DNA of 64,000 nt from Coprinopsis marcescibilis. Taxonomy: Eukaryota; Basidiomycota; Agaricomycetes; Agaricales; Psathyrellaceae. The first letter of the stretch is position 1; each line of letters starts with the position of its first letter. The translations under genes and the position numbers were made by a program. The notes below the pieces were generated by a model. The model was not told the origin of the DNA. It saw only the letters and a list, made by a program, of their open reading frames with translations, and did not search any database. Shown here piece by piece: positions 44,607 to 57,482 of the stretch. Location of the stretch: contig ML210163.1 of assembly GCA_004369085.1 (NCBI GenBank), forward strand, positions 186,001 to 250,000, in the 5' to 3' direction.

Positions 44607-46365
44607 TATAGGTACTATGTAAAATTTGCAAGTTAGGGGTAGACGAATGGTGAGGTTGTGACTCGCTTCATAAACTTGTGCTAACGTTATCCGTTTTGTG
44701 TTTGCAGATCATAACTTTGTTCACTAGGAGACGACGACCACGTTGTTGTTGCGATGCAACCCTATTGTAAGATCGAGACTGTCCTAGAAGCAGGACTCCG
44801 AGCGCTATTAAAAGGTGCATTGCACTTTGTGGCATCGATCGCAGGCACCTTGTGTGCTGGTTCCACGATCGATGGCCTCTACTGCGATTCTCGGAAGAAG
44901 GATATCTGGAGCATCATGACTGCCACGACGTACCCTTGCGGTAGAGTCCAGTTCGTGTGCAGCTCGTTCCGCTGCCAAACATCTTCACTTACGTGTTAGG
45001 AGTCCAGTTGAGTAATGATTGCTGGTCGTTATTGGTTACTCATCGAATAAAATCTGCATTTGTTCTCGGAGGGGTGTGGCGTTCGCTCGGCAGAACTTGT
45101 AAGAAGGCTCAATAGTTCTAGAGACAGAAATCGAAACCGCAGCTTTTATAGACGTTCATTATCGCTTGGTGGTCAAGAGCTTCCTGCATAGCCCGTATGA
45201 CTTTACTCCTTGGCCTTTTGGACATAGAAGGACATAGAGTGTTGTTGTTGTTGTCGAGTGGCCGCTGTTAGGGATAGTCACCAGATTTAACAACGAACAC
45301 GTTTCGAGTCATTTGATCAAATGCATACCGTAGACATGCAGATGCATTCTCCGCCCCGTCCTCCCCAGCTGAGGCTAGCATGTAACACACCCGGCCTTGT
45401 GTTCCGTACCTTTGCTTTACCTTTTTACCTTGACCTCTGCCCCTCGACGATTCCTGTCAACACCAAAGACATAAGTAACCCTTGTTCTCCAAATCCTTAT
45501 CGCTATCTGTGCGCAACCGAATACCTTTTTTTCTGCCGCCGCCCCCTCTGTTTGACTCGAGGTTGCAATCAACATTTGATATATAGGATATAGGATAGAA
45601 GGGGTTCGTGCATAATAATCGCCTTGTTCCATCTCCACGTACGGCCAACACCCGAGCGCGACCCTGACGTTGACATTGGGCCCATCCAGCAACCAGCCAA
45701 CGAAATCGACCCCTTGGCACCGACTGTCATTGACGTTGTACTCAAGTTGACAACACCTCGAGCCGGAGGCTATCCACCGGTGCACCACGCAACCCCCTTT
45801 TCGTCCGCGATTCTCGCACACCCCGAATCGCTCTAAAAGCCCAAGGCCGAAGCGAAGATTGGGGAGTTATTTGCTCGACTCGAGGGCCATTCATTGTGGA
45901 GTCTTGGCGAGCATCCTGGAGAACGAACAGAGGAGGACGAGATCGAAGCGTAAACGGACGACGACGACTGGGGTTGAACAGCAGCAGCAGCAGCCGGAGA
46001 ACTGGGACTCCAGCAGCTTGGCGAACGGTACTGGGAGTAGCAGTAGAGGCAGCAGTGTGACGACGTCTGGGCAGGCTGGTGGAGGCAGTGGGCGACGAGG
46101 AGGGGTCATAATCGAATTCGAGTGCAAGTCTGAGTACGACAAGGCAAAATCCACAGGACACTCGGTGAAGCCAGGGCCAGGCGGAACCTTTGGAAAATTT
46201 GACGGAAACCGACCGGGGACAGCAGCTGTAGGGAGCTCAGCAGCAGGACCGTTTGCAGTGCACGACGACTGGAACATCCAGACCCAAATCCAGCCTCAGA
46301 AGCACAATAAACTTTACCAGCAGCAACAGCGCCTCGCCGTCCAGAACCCGACATCGACGGCCACC
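44607..46365. other. intergenic and probable 5' region of CET1
   Basis: About 1.7 kb. It includes a GTT microsatellite near 45241-45253. From 45859 the frame of CET1 is open without an ATG, with a CAG run near 45979, so part may be transcribed leader or an unrecognised upstream exon. No other gene is seen. Confidence 0.5.
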
Positions 46366-48146
46366 ATGGTCCACTCGAGCTATCGCACCGCGTCGCCACC
46401 GCCTTTTAAGCGACAGCGACGGGGATCGGAACACCATTCGTCTACGAGGAGTGGCACACCCACCTCGGCAGCAGCAGCAGCAGCATCGACGTCGAGCACC
46501 ACGATTCAGGCACCGCAAGCTGATGATGGCTATCACCACAGAGGACGACCACCACCGCGACAGATCAAGCTGGAGGAGAGGGCGCCTCCAATTGAATACG
46601 AATACGCGCCAGTGTTGTTGACGCTGCCTGGAGGACACGGGCATGACGGCGAGAGTGGTGGCAGCCATGCTGGACCGCCATCAATAATCGCAGCGCAACA
46701 AAGTCCGACGGCGGTGTTGTCCTACACTTCTGCATCCTACCACCAACCACCACCACCATCCACCCAGAGTTTTATCTACCGCGACCATCCCTCGTCGTCG
46801 TCGTCGTCGTCGTCGTCACCGTCGAAGCCACAGCAGCACAGTGTCCAGCAGTATCCCAGCGGCAGTCAGCAGCCATATCGCACCCAGGCCGAACGGTCAC
46901 AACCGAGACAAAGCCAGCAGCACTTCCCAGCTCTCCCCCCGCATCCACCAGTACACCCGCACGGGTCAATGACCGTGAACGGCAACCCGTCCTCGTCCAC
47001 AATGCACCACTCTCGCCAGCAGGAACCCGGCGCGTCCTCATCCTCGGCGCAACCAGGAGCAGGAGACAACCCAACCCTCCCGCCCCTGTCTCTGTCCATC
47101 CTCGGCGTCGAGCCTCTCGACGAATTCATCAAGGAGATTGCGGACTTTGTGCACCACATGATCGTTAATAAGCCCGAGGGGCTGCACGGAATGGTCGAAG
47201 TGGAGGCCAAGATCGGGGTGCTGAAGGAGAACGCGTCAGGGACGAGGATGCGTCTGCCAGTGCTTGTCGAGAGCAGTGAGTGTCCGTCCAATCCCCTCAT
47301 CCCCCTGCTCACCCACAGCGGCCGCCAGTCCTCGCGCCCGACACGCTCGACACGCGTTTCGAGAGCAACATGTCCTCTGTACGCCCTCCCCGTGCTCTAC
47401 GCCGCACGCGCACTGACCTTGACACCACAGCACCAGCACAGACACTACCGCCAGCTCCTCAGCAACCTCGGAGCCTCCCCCTCCAGCGCACACACCGCCA
47501 GCCCGCTCGAATGCAAACACCTCGTCTACGTCGACAGCTTCTACAAAGACCCCGACGCGTCCCCCGTCGAACGCCGCTACCGCGGCCACGACAAAATCCG
47601 CGTAACGCGCGACGAAAAAACAAACACGGCCGTCGAATGCGTCAAGAAGCTGCGGTTGGGCGACCTCAACATCTACAGCCCGAAACGCGCAGCGGATTGG
47701 AGGGTGAGCGTGAACTTGGAGATGCCAGGTGAGTCGTCCGGGTGGCGGGATGGCCGATGTTAAACACTCTCAACTTTTTTATTTTTTGTGGGGATAGTGA
47801 AAATACCGACAGGGCCGTCGACGCATACAAGAAGAAAAGACAGGCTGCGGTACAGGCATGAAGAGTTCGTGATCGACCTCACCCAAGTTGTCTCGCAGCA
47901 GGCCATTGGATCCGTAAGCACATCCTCTCATTTTACCAGTCGAACCCGTCACACCTTCCTGCCCAGCCCCAAACGACACACGAACTCGAACTCGAAATCG
48001 CAAGAGCAGAACTCTTGGTGGCAACAGCCGCGAAACGCAACGACGTCACCTGCAGCGAACACGAGCGCAGCGCATTTGACGAGCTGATACGAGCATTCGT
48101 CAACAACGCCAGGATCTTGGTCAGGAATTCGCCCGGGTTCGATTAA
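46366..48146 (+). CDS. CET1: mRNA 5'-triphosphatase, capping enzyme beta subunit
   Basis: Exons 46366-47275, 47329-47378, 47431-47728, 47798-47913 and 47940-48146 encode 526 residues. The start at 46366 has a strong context (CCACCATGG). Cet1 removes the gamma phosphate of nascent RNA, the first step of capping, in the nucleus with the guanylyltransferase. The catalytic tunnel-fold family (triphosphate tunnel metalloenzyme) is marked by the acidic strand VEVEAKIGVL, LDTRFESNMS, RYRGHDKIRVTRDE, RAADWRVSVNLEMP and KDRLRYRHEEFVIDLT. The first 200 residues are low-complexity (His, Gln, Pro, Ser), including a run of Ser from a TCG microsatellite at 46792-46817. The C-terminus is a helix ending FVNNARILVRNSPGFD. 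Confidence 0.93.
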
Positions 48147-48454
48147 CTTTCCAGAGACATGTCACACTGTAACTTTATCGCATATTCTCCTCTCTTTCGC
48201 AAGTAGCAACAGCAGCAGCATGTATATGTCCCCGTCTTCAAAAGCGCATCTTGATCATGAATATGAACCGCGCAACGTCCGATTCCCCCGCCACTTGCGC
48301 TACATGAAATACTACACAAGCAACATTATGCCAATTAAGTTTTGATTACAGGTGGGTGAGAAGAGTAGAGATTGAGGCAAGCAAGCACGCAATCAGTGTC
48401 ATCAATCAAGACGAATCATCGCATCTTCACTCGCAACTTCCATCCCAGGCCAGT

Positions 48455-49518
48455 TCATGAATCGAAAACAAAGCTGAGGCCGACCTAAACGCACATCACA
48501 CGTCATCAGTATACGAGCGTTCCAACTGTCAAGCAACACAGCTTACCTTGTGGGAAGGACCGATGGGGTTGGCGTCGTTCAACTTTTGGGTGTCGAGGGC
48601 GAGACCAAAGGAGGCCTTGACGCCGTCTCGGAGGGCCTGGGTGTAGCCCAAAGCGATGACACCAGAGTTGTTGATCTTGGCCTTGACAAAGGCGGACTTG
48701 TCGAGGTAGACCTTGGAGCCAACCTCGAGGGCGACACCGCCGTGGGTGGCCTTGGGGTCGTAGACAGCCTTGGCACCGGCCTCGACGTCGCGGTTGATGA
48801 GGTGGTAGTAGGAGGCGGTGAAGGTGCTGAGGTTGTTGAGACCGTGGAGGGTAACGGCGTATTCAGGGGCGTTGTAGCCGAGGGCAGCGGCGTAGCGGGT
48901 GACCTTGCCTTCAGTCACGTTGTACGAAGCCTCGGCGCCGACGAGGAATCCATCACGACCGAGAACGGCGTCAGTGGTGAAAGTAGGGCCCTATAAATCG
49001 CAATATTAACAGCAAATCTTGAGTGGGCTACGACAGGACAAACCTTGAAGATGTCAAGGACAGCACGGGTGTGCAGGCCGCTCTGCTTGAAGGCACCACC
49101 CAAGACGGCGGTCTTTGCACCCTTCTCGGGGTTCAAGCTGGTGTTGAGGTCGAGCTTGAGGCCCTTGGCGAGCTGGTTCTCGAGCTCGACGGTGTTCCTG
49201 AGGACGTTGCTGGTGGTCCAGGCTTGGGTGACGGTGAGTCCGTGGGCCTTGTCGGTGAACTTGGCCTCGAGGTCGCCGAGGATGACGTTGGACTTGCTGT
49301 CCTTGTTTCCGGCGACCTTGAAGGCGACGTTCGAGGGCGTCTTGGTCTTGACCTCGAGCGATGTTCCGTGGATGGGGTAGTCCTTGTTCAGCAAGTCATT
49401 GCTCGACTTGCCGAGATCCTATTGGAATGGTTCAAATTCGTATTAGATTTTTGTATTCAGCTGGATCTGAATGTGAACTTGCCTTCCAGGAGGGGGGAAC
49501 GGGCTGGGGGATGGACAT
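48455..49518 (-). CDS. POR1: mitochondrial outer-membrane porin (VDAC)
   Basis: Exons 49483-49518, 49044-49418, 48547-48990 and 48455-48484 encode 294 residues, the normal VDAC length. It starts MSIPQPVPPSWKDLGKSSNDLLNKDYP, the usual N-terminal helix region, and continues with the amphipathic beta strands of the 19-strand barrel. It ends VGLSFVFDS, matching the family end. The protein forms the main metabolite channel of the outer membrane. Codon usage is extremely biased to C/G-ending codons, as in highly expressed genes. The first intron has a GC donor (AAG|GCAAGT) and AG acceptor, which the conserved sequence requires. Long antisense open frames here are by-products of this codon bias. Confidence 0.96.
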
Positions 49519-50666
49519 TTTTTGGATGGGTTGCTGTGGGTGAGTTGAGTTGGAGTTTGAGGGAGACGTGTCGTGGCGGCGACGGCTTTCCCCAAAATAT
49601 TAGGCAACCAACCGTGGGAACTATGAGGAAGATACCGGACAGACAGCAAGTTCCGTGATGACGCCTTTCTTGCCGGACGCAGGGATAAATTGCGGGTTAA
49701 TCTGTCGATGTGGTCCTGGAGGGCGAGCAGAGAGCACTTGTGTGACGCGAAACGTCATGCGCGGTGTCTCATCCATACGCCACAGTCAGGGGTATGTATA
49801 GCTGACCCAACGATTTCGTAGGACGGTACCCCTGAGAAAAGATCCTGGCGAGAGAGTTGCCTTCAGTTGCCCAATAAAATGAAGCCTGGTAACTCATGCG
49901 GCGACGAATCCGTGAAAAGAGGATTGGCCACGGGAGCCTTGGGTACTGAGAGTCGATAGAATTGAAGAGGACTGGCTGCATCATGATTGCACCCAGCTCC
50001 CTTCATGTTGGCAGACGCTGATTGCTAGACAATATACAGGATGGAAGCTATTATGTAGTAGGTTGAAAGCTCCAGAATCTGTCCTTGAGATCATTTAATC
50101 TGTGCCATGACCAAACTGCCGGAGAGCATGAAAATGATCACACAATTTGGGTGACACAAATAATCTTTACCAGGGCTAGAAAAGCAAAGCGCCTCAATAC
50201 AGATATACAGCTTGCCCCTCCAGAGCGCCTAAATAAGCATCCCCCCAAAGGCCTGGTAAACGGTACGACCAGGCAACGTGGCGTCGGGCTTGGCATCTTT
50301 CCTCCAAGGGGATGAGTCAGCTGTAACCACGTGATCGCGTTGAAGCACGGGGGCAAACACGGAACCAGGAGGAACAATACCCCACAGAATTTGCCTCCGC
50401 TCAGGAGTTTCACGAACAAAATCAGGTTCAATGGCACTCTAATAGACAGTCCCAGCAGTTATTTCAGAGTGTATTTACCGCAGAACAGAGTAAACGCGCT
50501 GGCTACGCGTTATTTTGACATGTTATGACAGTTCAATCTTGCCTTGCGGCATCAAGTGTTGGCAAAGACACCGAGCAAGTTGGTTGAACTTGAACAACAA
50601 ACGGCTTGTCGGTTTGGTCCTTGCTCGTTGCTTGCCTCGTCCACCACAGCACAGAGCGCAACCAAC
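49519..50666. other. intergenic between divergent POR1 and kinase genes
   Basis: About 1.15 kb. It holds a CACGTG motif near 50332. No gene, RNA or repeat is recognised. Confidence 0.5.
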
Positions 50667-53600
50667 ATGGCCTCCTCCTCATCGTCCTCACGAACAAGCT
50701 CACCAGCAGCGCCCAGTCCCGCACACGACCACGAAAACGCAGACGTATTCTCGTTGTCAGATGATACCGTCTCGAGAGAGCTGGACTTTATAGAAGAGGT
50801 GGGCGTCCTGCTCTTTGCTCGACTGCACACCGCGTATCATCCAACTCACCTTTGGTAGATCGGAAACGGAAATTGGGGCAGCGTCTGGCTGGTCAGACCA
50901 AAGCGCTCACGTTCAGGCAGCGAAGAAACGGCGTTCAAAGCCGCAGGCAGGAAATTCGCGGTCAAGGTCGTGCACCGAAAGAAAACCGCAGCGAATGCCT
51001 CAAGACTAAAGTCGCTGTAAGACTTGCTCCCAGTCGTACCGCCATCTATCTTATTCACCCAACTTTCTACCTTAGCTGGAACGAAATGAAGATCGTGCGC
51101 AGCCTCAAGCAGGACAGCCATCCGTCGATTATACCGTTTCATTCATTCGTTATTACGCCTGGACTGGCCATGATCACCATGTACGACGTTTTTGGTTTCG
51201 ACCTAATCATCAACGTTGCAATCCAACTGACACCGTGTGCCAATTCCCAGGACTTATCTCCCCACCCAGCTCCCCGTAGAAGTCGAGGAATCCAAAGCTC
51301 GCGAATGGTTCCGCTTCCTTCTCTCTGCAGTCGACTTTCTGCACAAACGCGGCGTTGTCCACAACGACATCAAGTACGTAACTTCTTCGTGCTGTCTCTT
51401 GTCCTCGAGGTGTTGATTGGGTCTAAATTGTCACTGACGCGGTGATTGCTAGGCCTGCCAATATCCTTTTATCGCACAAGAACGTGCCGGTCCTTGTAGA
51501 CTATGGCTTTGCAGAGAAGAACGACGCTGACGATGATACCTCGTTCCATTCCAACCTTGCTTATGGTACCCCAGAGGTTGGTGCTCTTTGGCCATCAGAT
51601 TCAAACCGGTCCGAAGATTAACCGAACTCTTCCTCTAGTACCTCTCCCCTGAACGCGCCAGAGGTCTGACGCACGACACCCGCAAATCCGACGTATGGTC
51701 ACTCGGTGTCACATTCTTTGAAATCCTCAATGGAAGGACACCATTCGAGGAAAGCGACGGTAAATCCTTCCAGACAAAGGAAGACGTCGAAAAGTACTGG
51801 TCACGGACTGTAAGCTTTTCTTGTCTTTTCGTGACATGCAGAACTAACCGGGTGGGCGACAGCTTCGCGGCAAATGGATTGGCAAGTGGGACGCGTCCCC
51901 ACCCATGGAGCGTCTCCTGCGACGGATGATGTCCCCTAATGCCGACTTGCGATGCACGGCTGCTCAGGCCCTAGCAGACGGCTACTGGCAAGTAGGAAGC
52001 AGAAGCCGAGCCAGCCAATTCACCCATCGTACGCCCTTCCCTGCTTGCATTCACCCTGTGGCCATTGACTGACATTTTCATTTGCCATGCAACTTAGATC
52101 GCTCGTCTAGCGCCATTTCATCCATCGTGTTTGAAAAGGACCTTGACAAGCTGCTGAACATGACGCCACCGTCCGCCGCTCGTATCAGGCGAACTACCGA
52201 CGGCAGGTTGGACGATCCTTTGTCGCCTCCTGGACTCGACCAGCCTGCTGCTTCTGCTTCTGCTACCAAGGACGACTCGGTGTCTGTTTCGGCCTACGGT
52301 AGACTCGTCAAGTCAAAGTCCCAGCCCAAGGTCGCCGTAGCCACGTCCAAAAGTAAGTCTTCTGCAAGCTACCAGGGTGAAATGAGACTGATTATGATGG
52401 TTAGCAGTCCAGTCGGTCAGCGTGAACCGTAGGAGGCCGCATATCGCACCGATGATGGATCTTTCGCCTATCAAAGCCTCACCCCCCACCTCACCGACGC
52501 ACGTCCACACCTCGAGTGCGAACGCCAAAGAAAACCTCGGTGCGCTCGCGGCGCAGAACCGGGTCGCGTTGGCGTCTGCGTCGAAGAATAAGGAAAAGGA
52601 AAAGTTGGACCTCGGCGCGTGTGGCACCCCGGCCAAGGCGAGGAAGATCTTGGGCATCACTGATGAGAATATGAATGTCGGCTATTCCGTTAGCGGGAAC
52701 AAGGAGAATACGAGTGTGAATGAGAGTGGGAGGATCCGACCTCCTGCTGGGCTGCCTAGCCGCATCCCGATCAAGAAACTGGATGAGATGACGGTGAATA
52801 AGCGGGGGAGTCGGGCGGGGCTGGGCAAGAGTCATAGCAACCTTTCGTTGACCAAGGGCAAGGATTCGAACTCGAATTTGAGCTCGGGCGTGAATGCGGG
52901 GAGTGTGGGGTACAAGATGGGTTCGTTGGGCAAGTCGGCGAATAATGTGAAGGATAGGGTTATGGAGTGGGAGAGGGAGAAGCAGCGGCTGAGGGAGATG
53001 GAGCGGTTGGAAGAGTTGGAGAGGGAGAGGGATGAGCATTTTGAGAGGCAGAAGGAGAGGAGGAAGGAAAGGAGGGAGGTGAAGGAGGGTGAGAAGCGTG
53101 AAAGGGAGGCTCGGGTCGAGTCGGAGCGAGAGAAGGATGAGGAAGAGGAGAATGATAATGAGAGTCGGGAGGGAAGTCATGAGGAGGCTGAGGTTGTTGA
53201 GAGTGCTCCGGTTGATATTAGGTCCAACAGACCTAGCACTGTAAATTCCGAAGATGAGGAGAAAGACGCAGCAAGGCTCAAGAGGATGGAGATGCTCCAG
53301 GAGCTGCAGAGGAGGAAAGAGGAGAACCAGTTGCTGCAGCAATTTGACTTTGAGCGCAGGAGACCTGCCAGTCCACCCACGCTGCCTTTGCCGCCACCAA
53401 TGTCTCCTTTGAGTCGCAGTAAGTCGTTCTGCTATCCGAGATCTACCCCGCAGCTGGCTGACATGTTATGGCTCTAGTGATGAACACCTTCCCCGCGCCG
53501 ACACCCAACAATACCTTTGCGCAGTCTCCCGAGCCTGCTCCCAAGCAGCCCAAGCAAAACATCTTCAAGCATGGTATCAAGGCTTCGATTGGTATGCAGC

Positions 53601-55451
53601 TTTTTCTTTACTATTCGGGATGGTTGTTGATCTCCCTGTCCAGATAAAACGGTTCAGTCGTTCAAGAATGCTTCCATTGGCAAGGCTACCGGTCTGGCGA
53701 AGGAAAGAGAGCCATCGACTGCAGGCACCGGGCGTGGATTCTCCTTTGACATTCTGCGAGAGGCAGAAAACTTTGGGAGTAAGGTATATAGAGAATCGAG
53801 AGATGAGGGTAGGAGGGCCCCGTCTCGCAATGGTCTTGCTGAAGAAGGTCAGTGACAGCCTCGTCGTCCCAAAAGATTTTTTGCTAACGCCTTTTCTTGG
53901 TATAGTTGCGACACCGCTCTCGCCTACTTTCCGCGGCTCAATCACATCGGCCGTGTCACCCATTGGTCCGATTAGGAACGCTGCTATGACTGACCAGGCT
54001 GCTGCCGAGACTCAGATGGACAGGATGGCCCTTTGGATGCGCAATGTCGAACGTGAGTTGCTTGTAAAGCCGTCTGCTCTCTTACCCTTGCTGACTGATT
54101 TCTGCAGAGGTGGTTGAAGAAGCGCAAGCCAACTTTGAAGCCATGGCTCCTCAAGACTTTTCTCTTCCTGCTCTTCCGGTGCCCCTGTCCCGATCTCAGA
54201 GTCGCACCCGGCCTCATGGAAGGCTACCTCGCCGTGTCCTCGCTGCCAGCCAGATATTTGACGAAAACGGACAGCCCAGTGCGAACTCGAGCTTCAACAT
54301 GAGCGCTGACGCAAGTGGACTCCTCAGTCCGTCCCAACCTTCGCAGTACCAAGCACCTCCGCCCCCATCGTCGTTCAACGGTCGTGGCACTCCCCGTCGT
54401 CATAGTGAATCTTCGGAGGCACAGGAAGTGTCGGTCGCGGCTGATGGTGTTGGGTCGGGACTGCCCTCGGCTGCCAGCAGCAATTTCTTGATTCCGGAGA
54501 TTGTCACGCCCTCGAAGCAGAAGAGGCGGGCGACTGTGTCTACTCGTTCGCCGGAACCGTTGATCTCGGGCAAGTTTGCGGAGAGTGTCACTGCTTCAGC
54601 GTCCACCTCCAACCTGCACGCCAACTTCCAGGCCAACTTGCATGCACCGGGCAGTGCGAATACAAAGGCGAAGCGCAATGCCAGTCAGTCGACGTTGGCC
54701 AAGCTGGGGATCATGCCGCTTGCGTTGCAGGATGCGGATTACAAAAAGAGTGCGTCTTTTTCTTTGGGGTGTGTTGGGGTCGCTGTGTGCTGATTTTGTT
54801 TTGCGTTTGGATCTGCCAGGCACGGATACGCTACCCCGGTTGGCGGATGTTGTGGATCGTAGCTTGTTCATTGCAGCGCCATACACCTCGCGCGACAACC
54901 TTGCGGATACCTCTGCCTTTACGTTCGCGCGGGAACCGTCGTACGATGATCTGCAAGCGTCCATTTGCCATGTTGAGCCGTACCCCTCGCGAAACCAAGC
55001 GTCCGGCAAAGATGTGGCATACCCCGATACCCCGTACCGGCAGAAGATGGAGAATGTCTATGACCGCTTCCTCATGACGTCCGGCGTGAAGCGGAACGGG
55101 AAGGGGTACCAGTCGGAGGCTCCCGTCGTCAGTAGCAATACTCTTGGTGTGAGCAGCAACAACAACCACAAGCGGGAGAGCTTTAGGCCATTTGGGTCTT
55201 CAAGGAGGCCTATGCCTCCGCCTGTGTCGAGCGAGGATATTATTGAGAAGATTGAGAAGAGGCAGGCGGGTGTTTCGGTGGATGAGCTGGGGTTGATGAC
55301 TGGGACTGGTGCGGCGGAGGGTGGGAGTACGCCGTTGGGTCAGTTGAATATGAATAACTTGAAAGAGGAGGGTCATGGTACTGTTGCTTTGGTCCGACGA
55401 GCCTTCAAGGCGATGGTCCCCGGTAACAGGAGGCTGTCGCGTGCCTATTAG
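50667..55451 (+). CDS. Ser/Thr protein kinase, large, with variant catalytic motifs
   Basis: Fourteen exons (50667-50798, 50859-51016, 51076-51180, 51251-51373, 51453-51576, 51639-51809, 51863-52028, 52098-52352, 52408-53418, 53478-53591, 53644-53847, 53906-54052, 54108-54749, 54820-55451) encode 1327 residues. The kinase domain lies at about residues 45-325: glycine loop GNGNWGSV, Lys in FAVKVVHRK, catalytic loop HNDIKPANIL (HRD is HND), DYGFAE instead of DFG, then GTPEYLSPERA and SDVWSLGVTFFEI. The remaining 1000 residues are disordered and Ser-rich. They include a Glu/Arg coiled coil (WEREKQRLREMERLEELER) and a conserved C-terminal block ending RRAFKAMVPGNRRLSRAY. The subfamily is not certain; cell-cycle or polarity roles are common for such long fungal kinases, but that is inference. 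Confidence 0.88.
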
Positions 55452-56121
55452 TAGGCGTGTTTTTTTGTTCTTTTGTTCTCTTTTTTTCTTCCTTATCTCT
55501 TTACTATGTTCTTTCAGGCCCTGGTCGTCCTATTCACGTCTAGCATCACAATCTTTCCCTGCTTTCATCTTTTACTGACTGCTGTGCATCTATGTTCTCC
55601 CCCTCATCATTTGTTTCTTCCCATCCATCCCATCCCCAACATTATTATAAACACATCGCTGTGCTGGATTGCTATCGCCCACCGTTCTTATCGCTATCTT
55701 ATCTGCTGTCCTATTGCTCTGTTATTACGACTGTTACTTACCCATTCTTACTGACTCGTGCTGTTTTTACGTTTCTGATGATGTCCACGCACTCACGCCC
55801 TTTCCGTTCTGCCTTTACGACCATCTTTTACGCCTTTTTTCATTCAAATCTTCTTGATTTACTCAGATGTATTTTTTTCTGAATGCTTTTGACGCCTAGT
55901 TACGTGCTACAATTCAGAAGACTTTATACCATTCAATGATGTTATCCATTTCGCGAGCAATGCATGATTCGTTCCATGGTGCAGATGTTAAAATTAGGCA
56001 AATTCGCCATGGTATTGAAAGTTCAAGGTATCATACTGTCCGTGCATTGTTGGTTGGTTAAATAAATAGGGAAAGCAGATGCAAAGAATCATGGTGTGCA
56101 GAGACAATTTCATAATAAACG
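55452..56121. other. 3' flanks of converging genes
   Basis: Pyrimidine-rich after the kinase stop, then AT-rich before the BTB gene end. The open frames are low-complexity and unlikely to be real. Confidence 0.5.
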
Positions 56122-57482
56122 TTAAGCTGTAATGCATCCTAAAAAGTAGGAGCCAAGCCCCATCTGGAGCTCCTCCCTCTTCTTCTGCAGTGCCAGCAAT
56201 CCTGCCCGCTTGCAAGCGGGTCTAACAGGTTCGGTCAGCTCCTTCTCGTTGCTCAGCATATCTCTCAAGATATAGATCAACTCGGGCACTCGGAACGATG
56301 CAATCCTCGTCAACCTGCCCCACCCCAGGACAGTTTTCCACGCATTGTTCCACGCAGCGGAACATATCTTATGCTCCTCCTCCGAGCACTCATGTGCTCG
56401 AGGCAGTTGCATGGGGGTAGGTCGGAAGGTGTCCCAGAAATTAACGAGCAGAGAGTGTCCGAAGAAGAGACGGATGAGTTGCTCTTTGTTGAGCCTCGCG
56501 TTCACCTTTGGGGGCGTGACGATCCCGTCTGTGGACACTCTCTGGTCGGCATCAGGACCGTACAGCTCCTCAAGGTGCTGGTAGTATGCGGTGCCTCTCA
56601 GCCTGGAAAGGTTGAGCTGTTCCGCTGCGTGGATGGAGGGGACGGACCCGATGGCCCCATCCTTCTTAATCACGCGTTCGCACCAGAAATTTTCAATGTT
56701 GGTGAGGGTTTTGGCGAGTTTGACCCCTTCGTCTTCGATGACCGTGGTGGTGCCTTGGAGATGTATAATGGCCTTGACGAGCGTGGTGAGTTCCTCGGAC
56801 GACATAGGATCCATTATTTCTTTCTTTGTGACTTTCTGTTCGATGAACTCGAAACAGATTCTGTAGACGTCGTTCATGGCGTATGTCTTGCAGATCGCAC
56901 TTAGGTGCAGGATGCGGGTAAAGTCGTTGACCGTCGGATGGGTTTTCAGGGCTACATTCTCTTCCGGTCTAGAGATGGTGTCAACATGGTCTTTCGGTTG
57001 TGGGCCTCTTTGCTTTGAATTACTGACGATAAGTGGAGGAACCAGTGCAGGCTGCGAAACTGGGTTGGTGTGATCCTCGGATCCTCGACTTTGTAAGGAG
57101 CCTCATCGGTCCATTCTTTACCGGCCGGTATGCTTGCCCTTCCACGATATATTTTTTCTTTCAACCTCTGACATTCCCCCAGAGAATGATCCTTGAACTG
57201 GAGCGTGCAATTGTGAGAACGGTGCGCAGCGAGAGTTGTCCGGGAGATGTTTACCTTGAACAGCACTCCCTGGACAAGAACTATGTGATCACCAGCCTGG
57301 CGAGGTCCTGAGTAGCATTCGGGATCCTTGGTGGAACGGCTTGAGGTATGCGCCCCGAGTGGCTGCGATTCTTCATCCTCGTTCACTCGTTGTCGCTTTC
57401 GTGAGGGCTCTTCTCCTCGATCCCGCGCTGAAGAGATACTTGCCCCTGATAGTCCATCAAGTCCAGCCCGCGTATCCCTCAT
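56122..57482 (-). CDS. BTB/POZ-like domain protein, basidiomycete type
   Basis: Two exons, 57028-57482 and 56122-56968 (intron 56969-57027, GTCAGT donor, CTCTAG acceptor), give 433 residues. After a disordered start with an RKRQR nuclear-type signal, residues of about 50-75 read GDHIVLVQGVLFKVN...TTLAAH, the first strand and helix of a BTB fold as seen in the large mushroom family of BTB proteins. VEDPRITPTQFRSLHWFLH and a helical C-terminal half (FTRILHLSAICKTYAM) are also typical. An extra 57-nt stretch beginning GTAAAC after LFK could be an unspliced small intron. These proteins probably act as Cul3 adaptors or scaffolds; the partner is unknown. The start could lie further upstream at 57620. 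Confidence 0.75.

Noticed and set aside
48550..49658. Long plus-strand open frames (148 and 211 codons) opposite the porin gene
   Set aside because: They are antisense by-products of the strong C/G-ending codon bias of POR1. They are Gly/Val/Leu/Glu-rich with no splice structure.
52491..53342. 283-codon minus-strand frame opposite the kinase tail
   Set aside because: A leucine-rich shadow of the Glu/Arg coiled coil. The plus-strand exons join in frame across all fourteen exons.
55473..55882. Several overlapping frames after the kinase stop
   Set aside because: Low-complexity translations of a pyrimidine-rich 3' flank.
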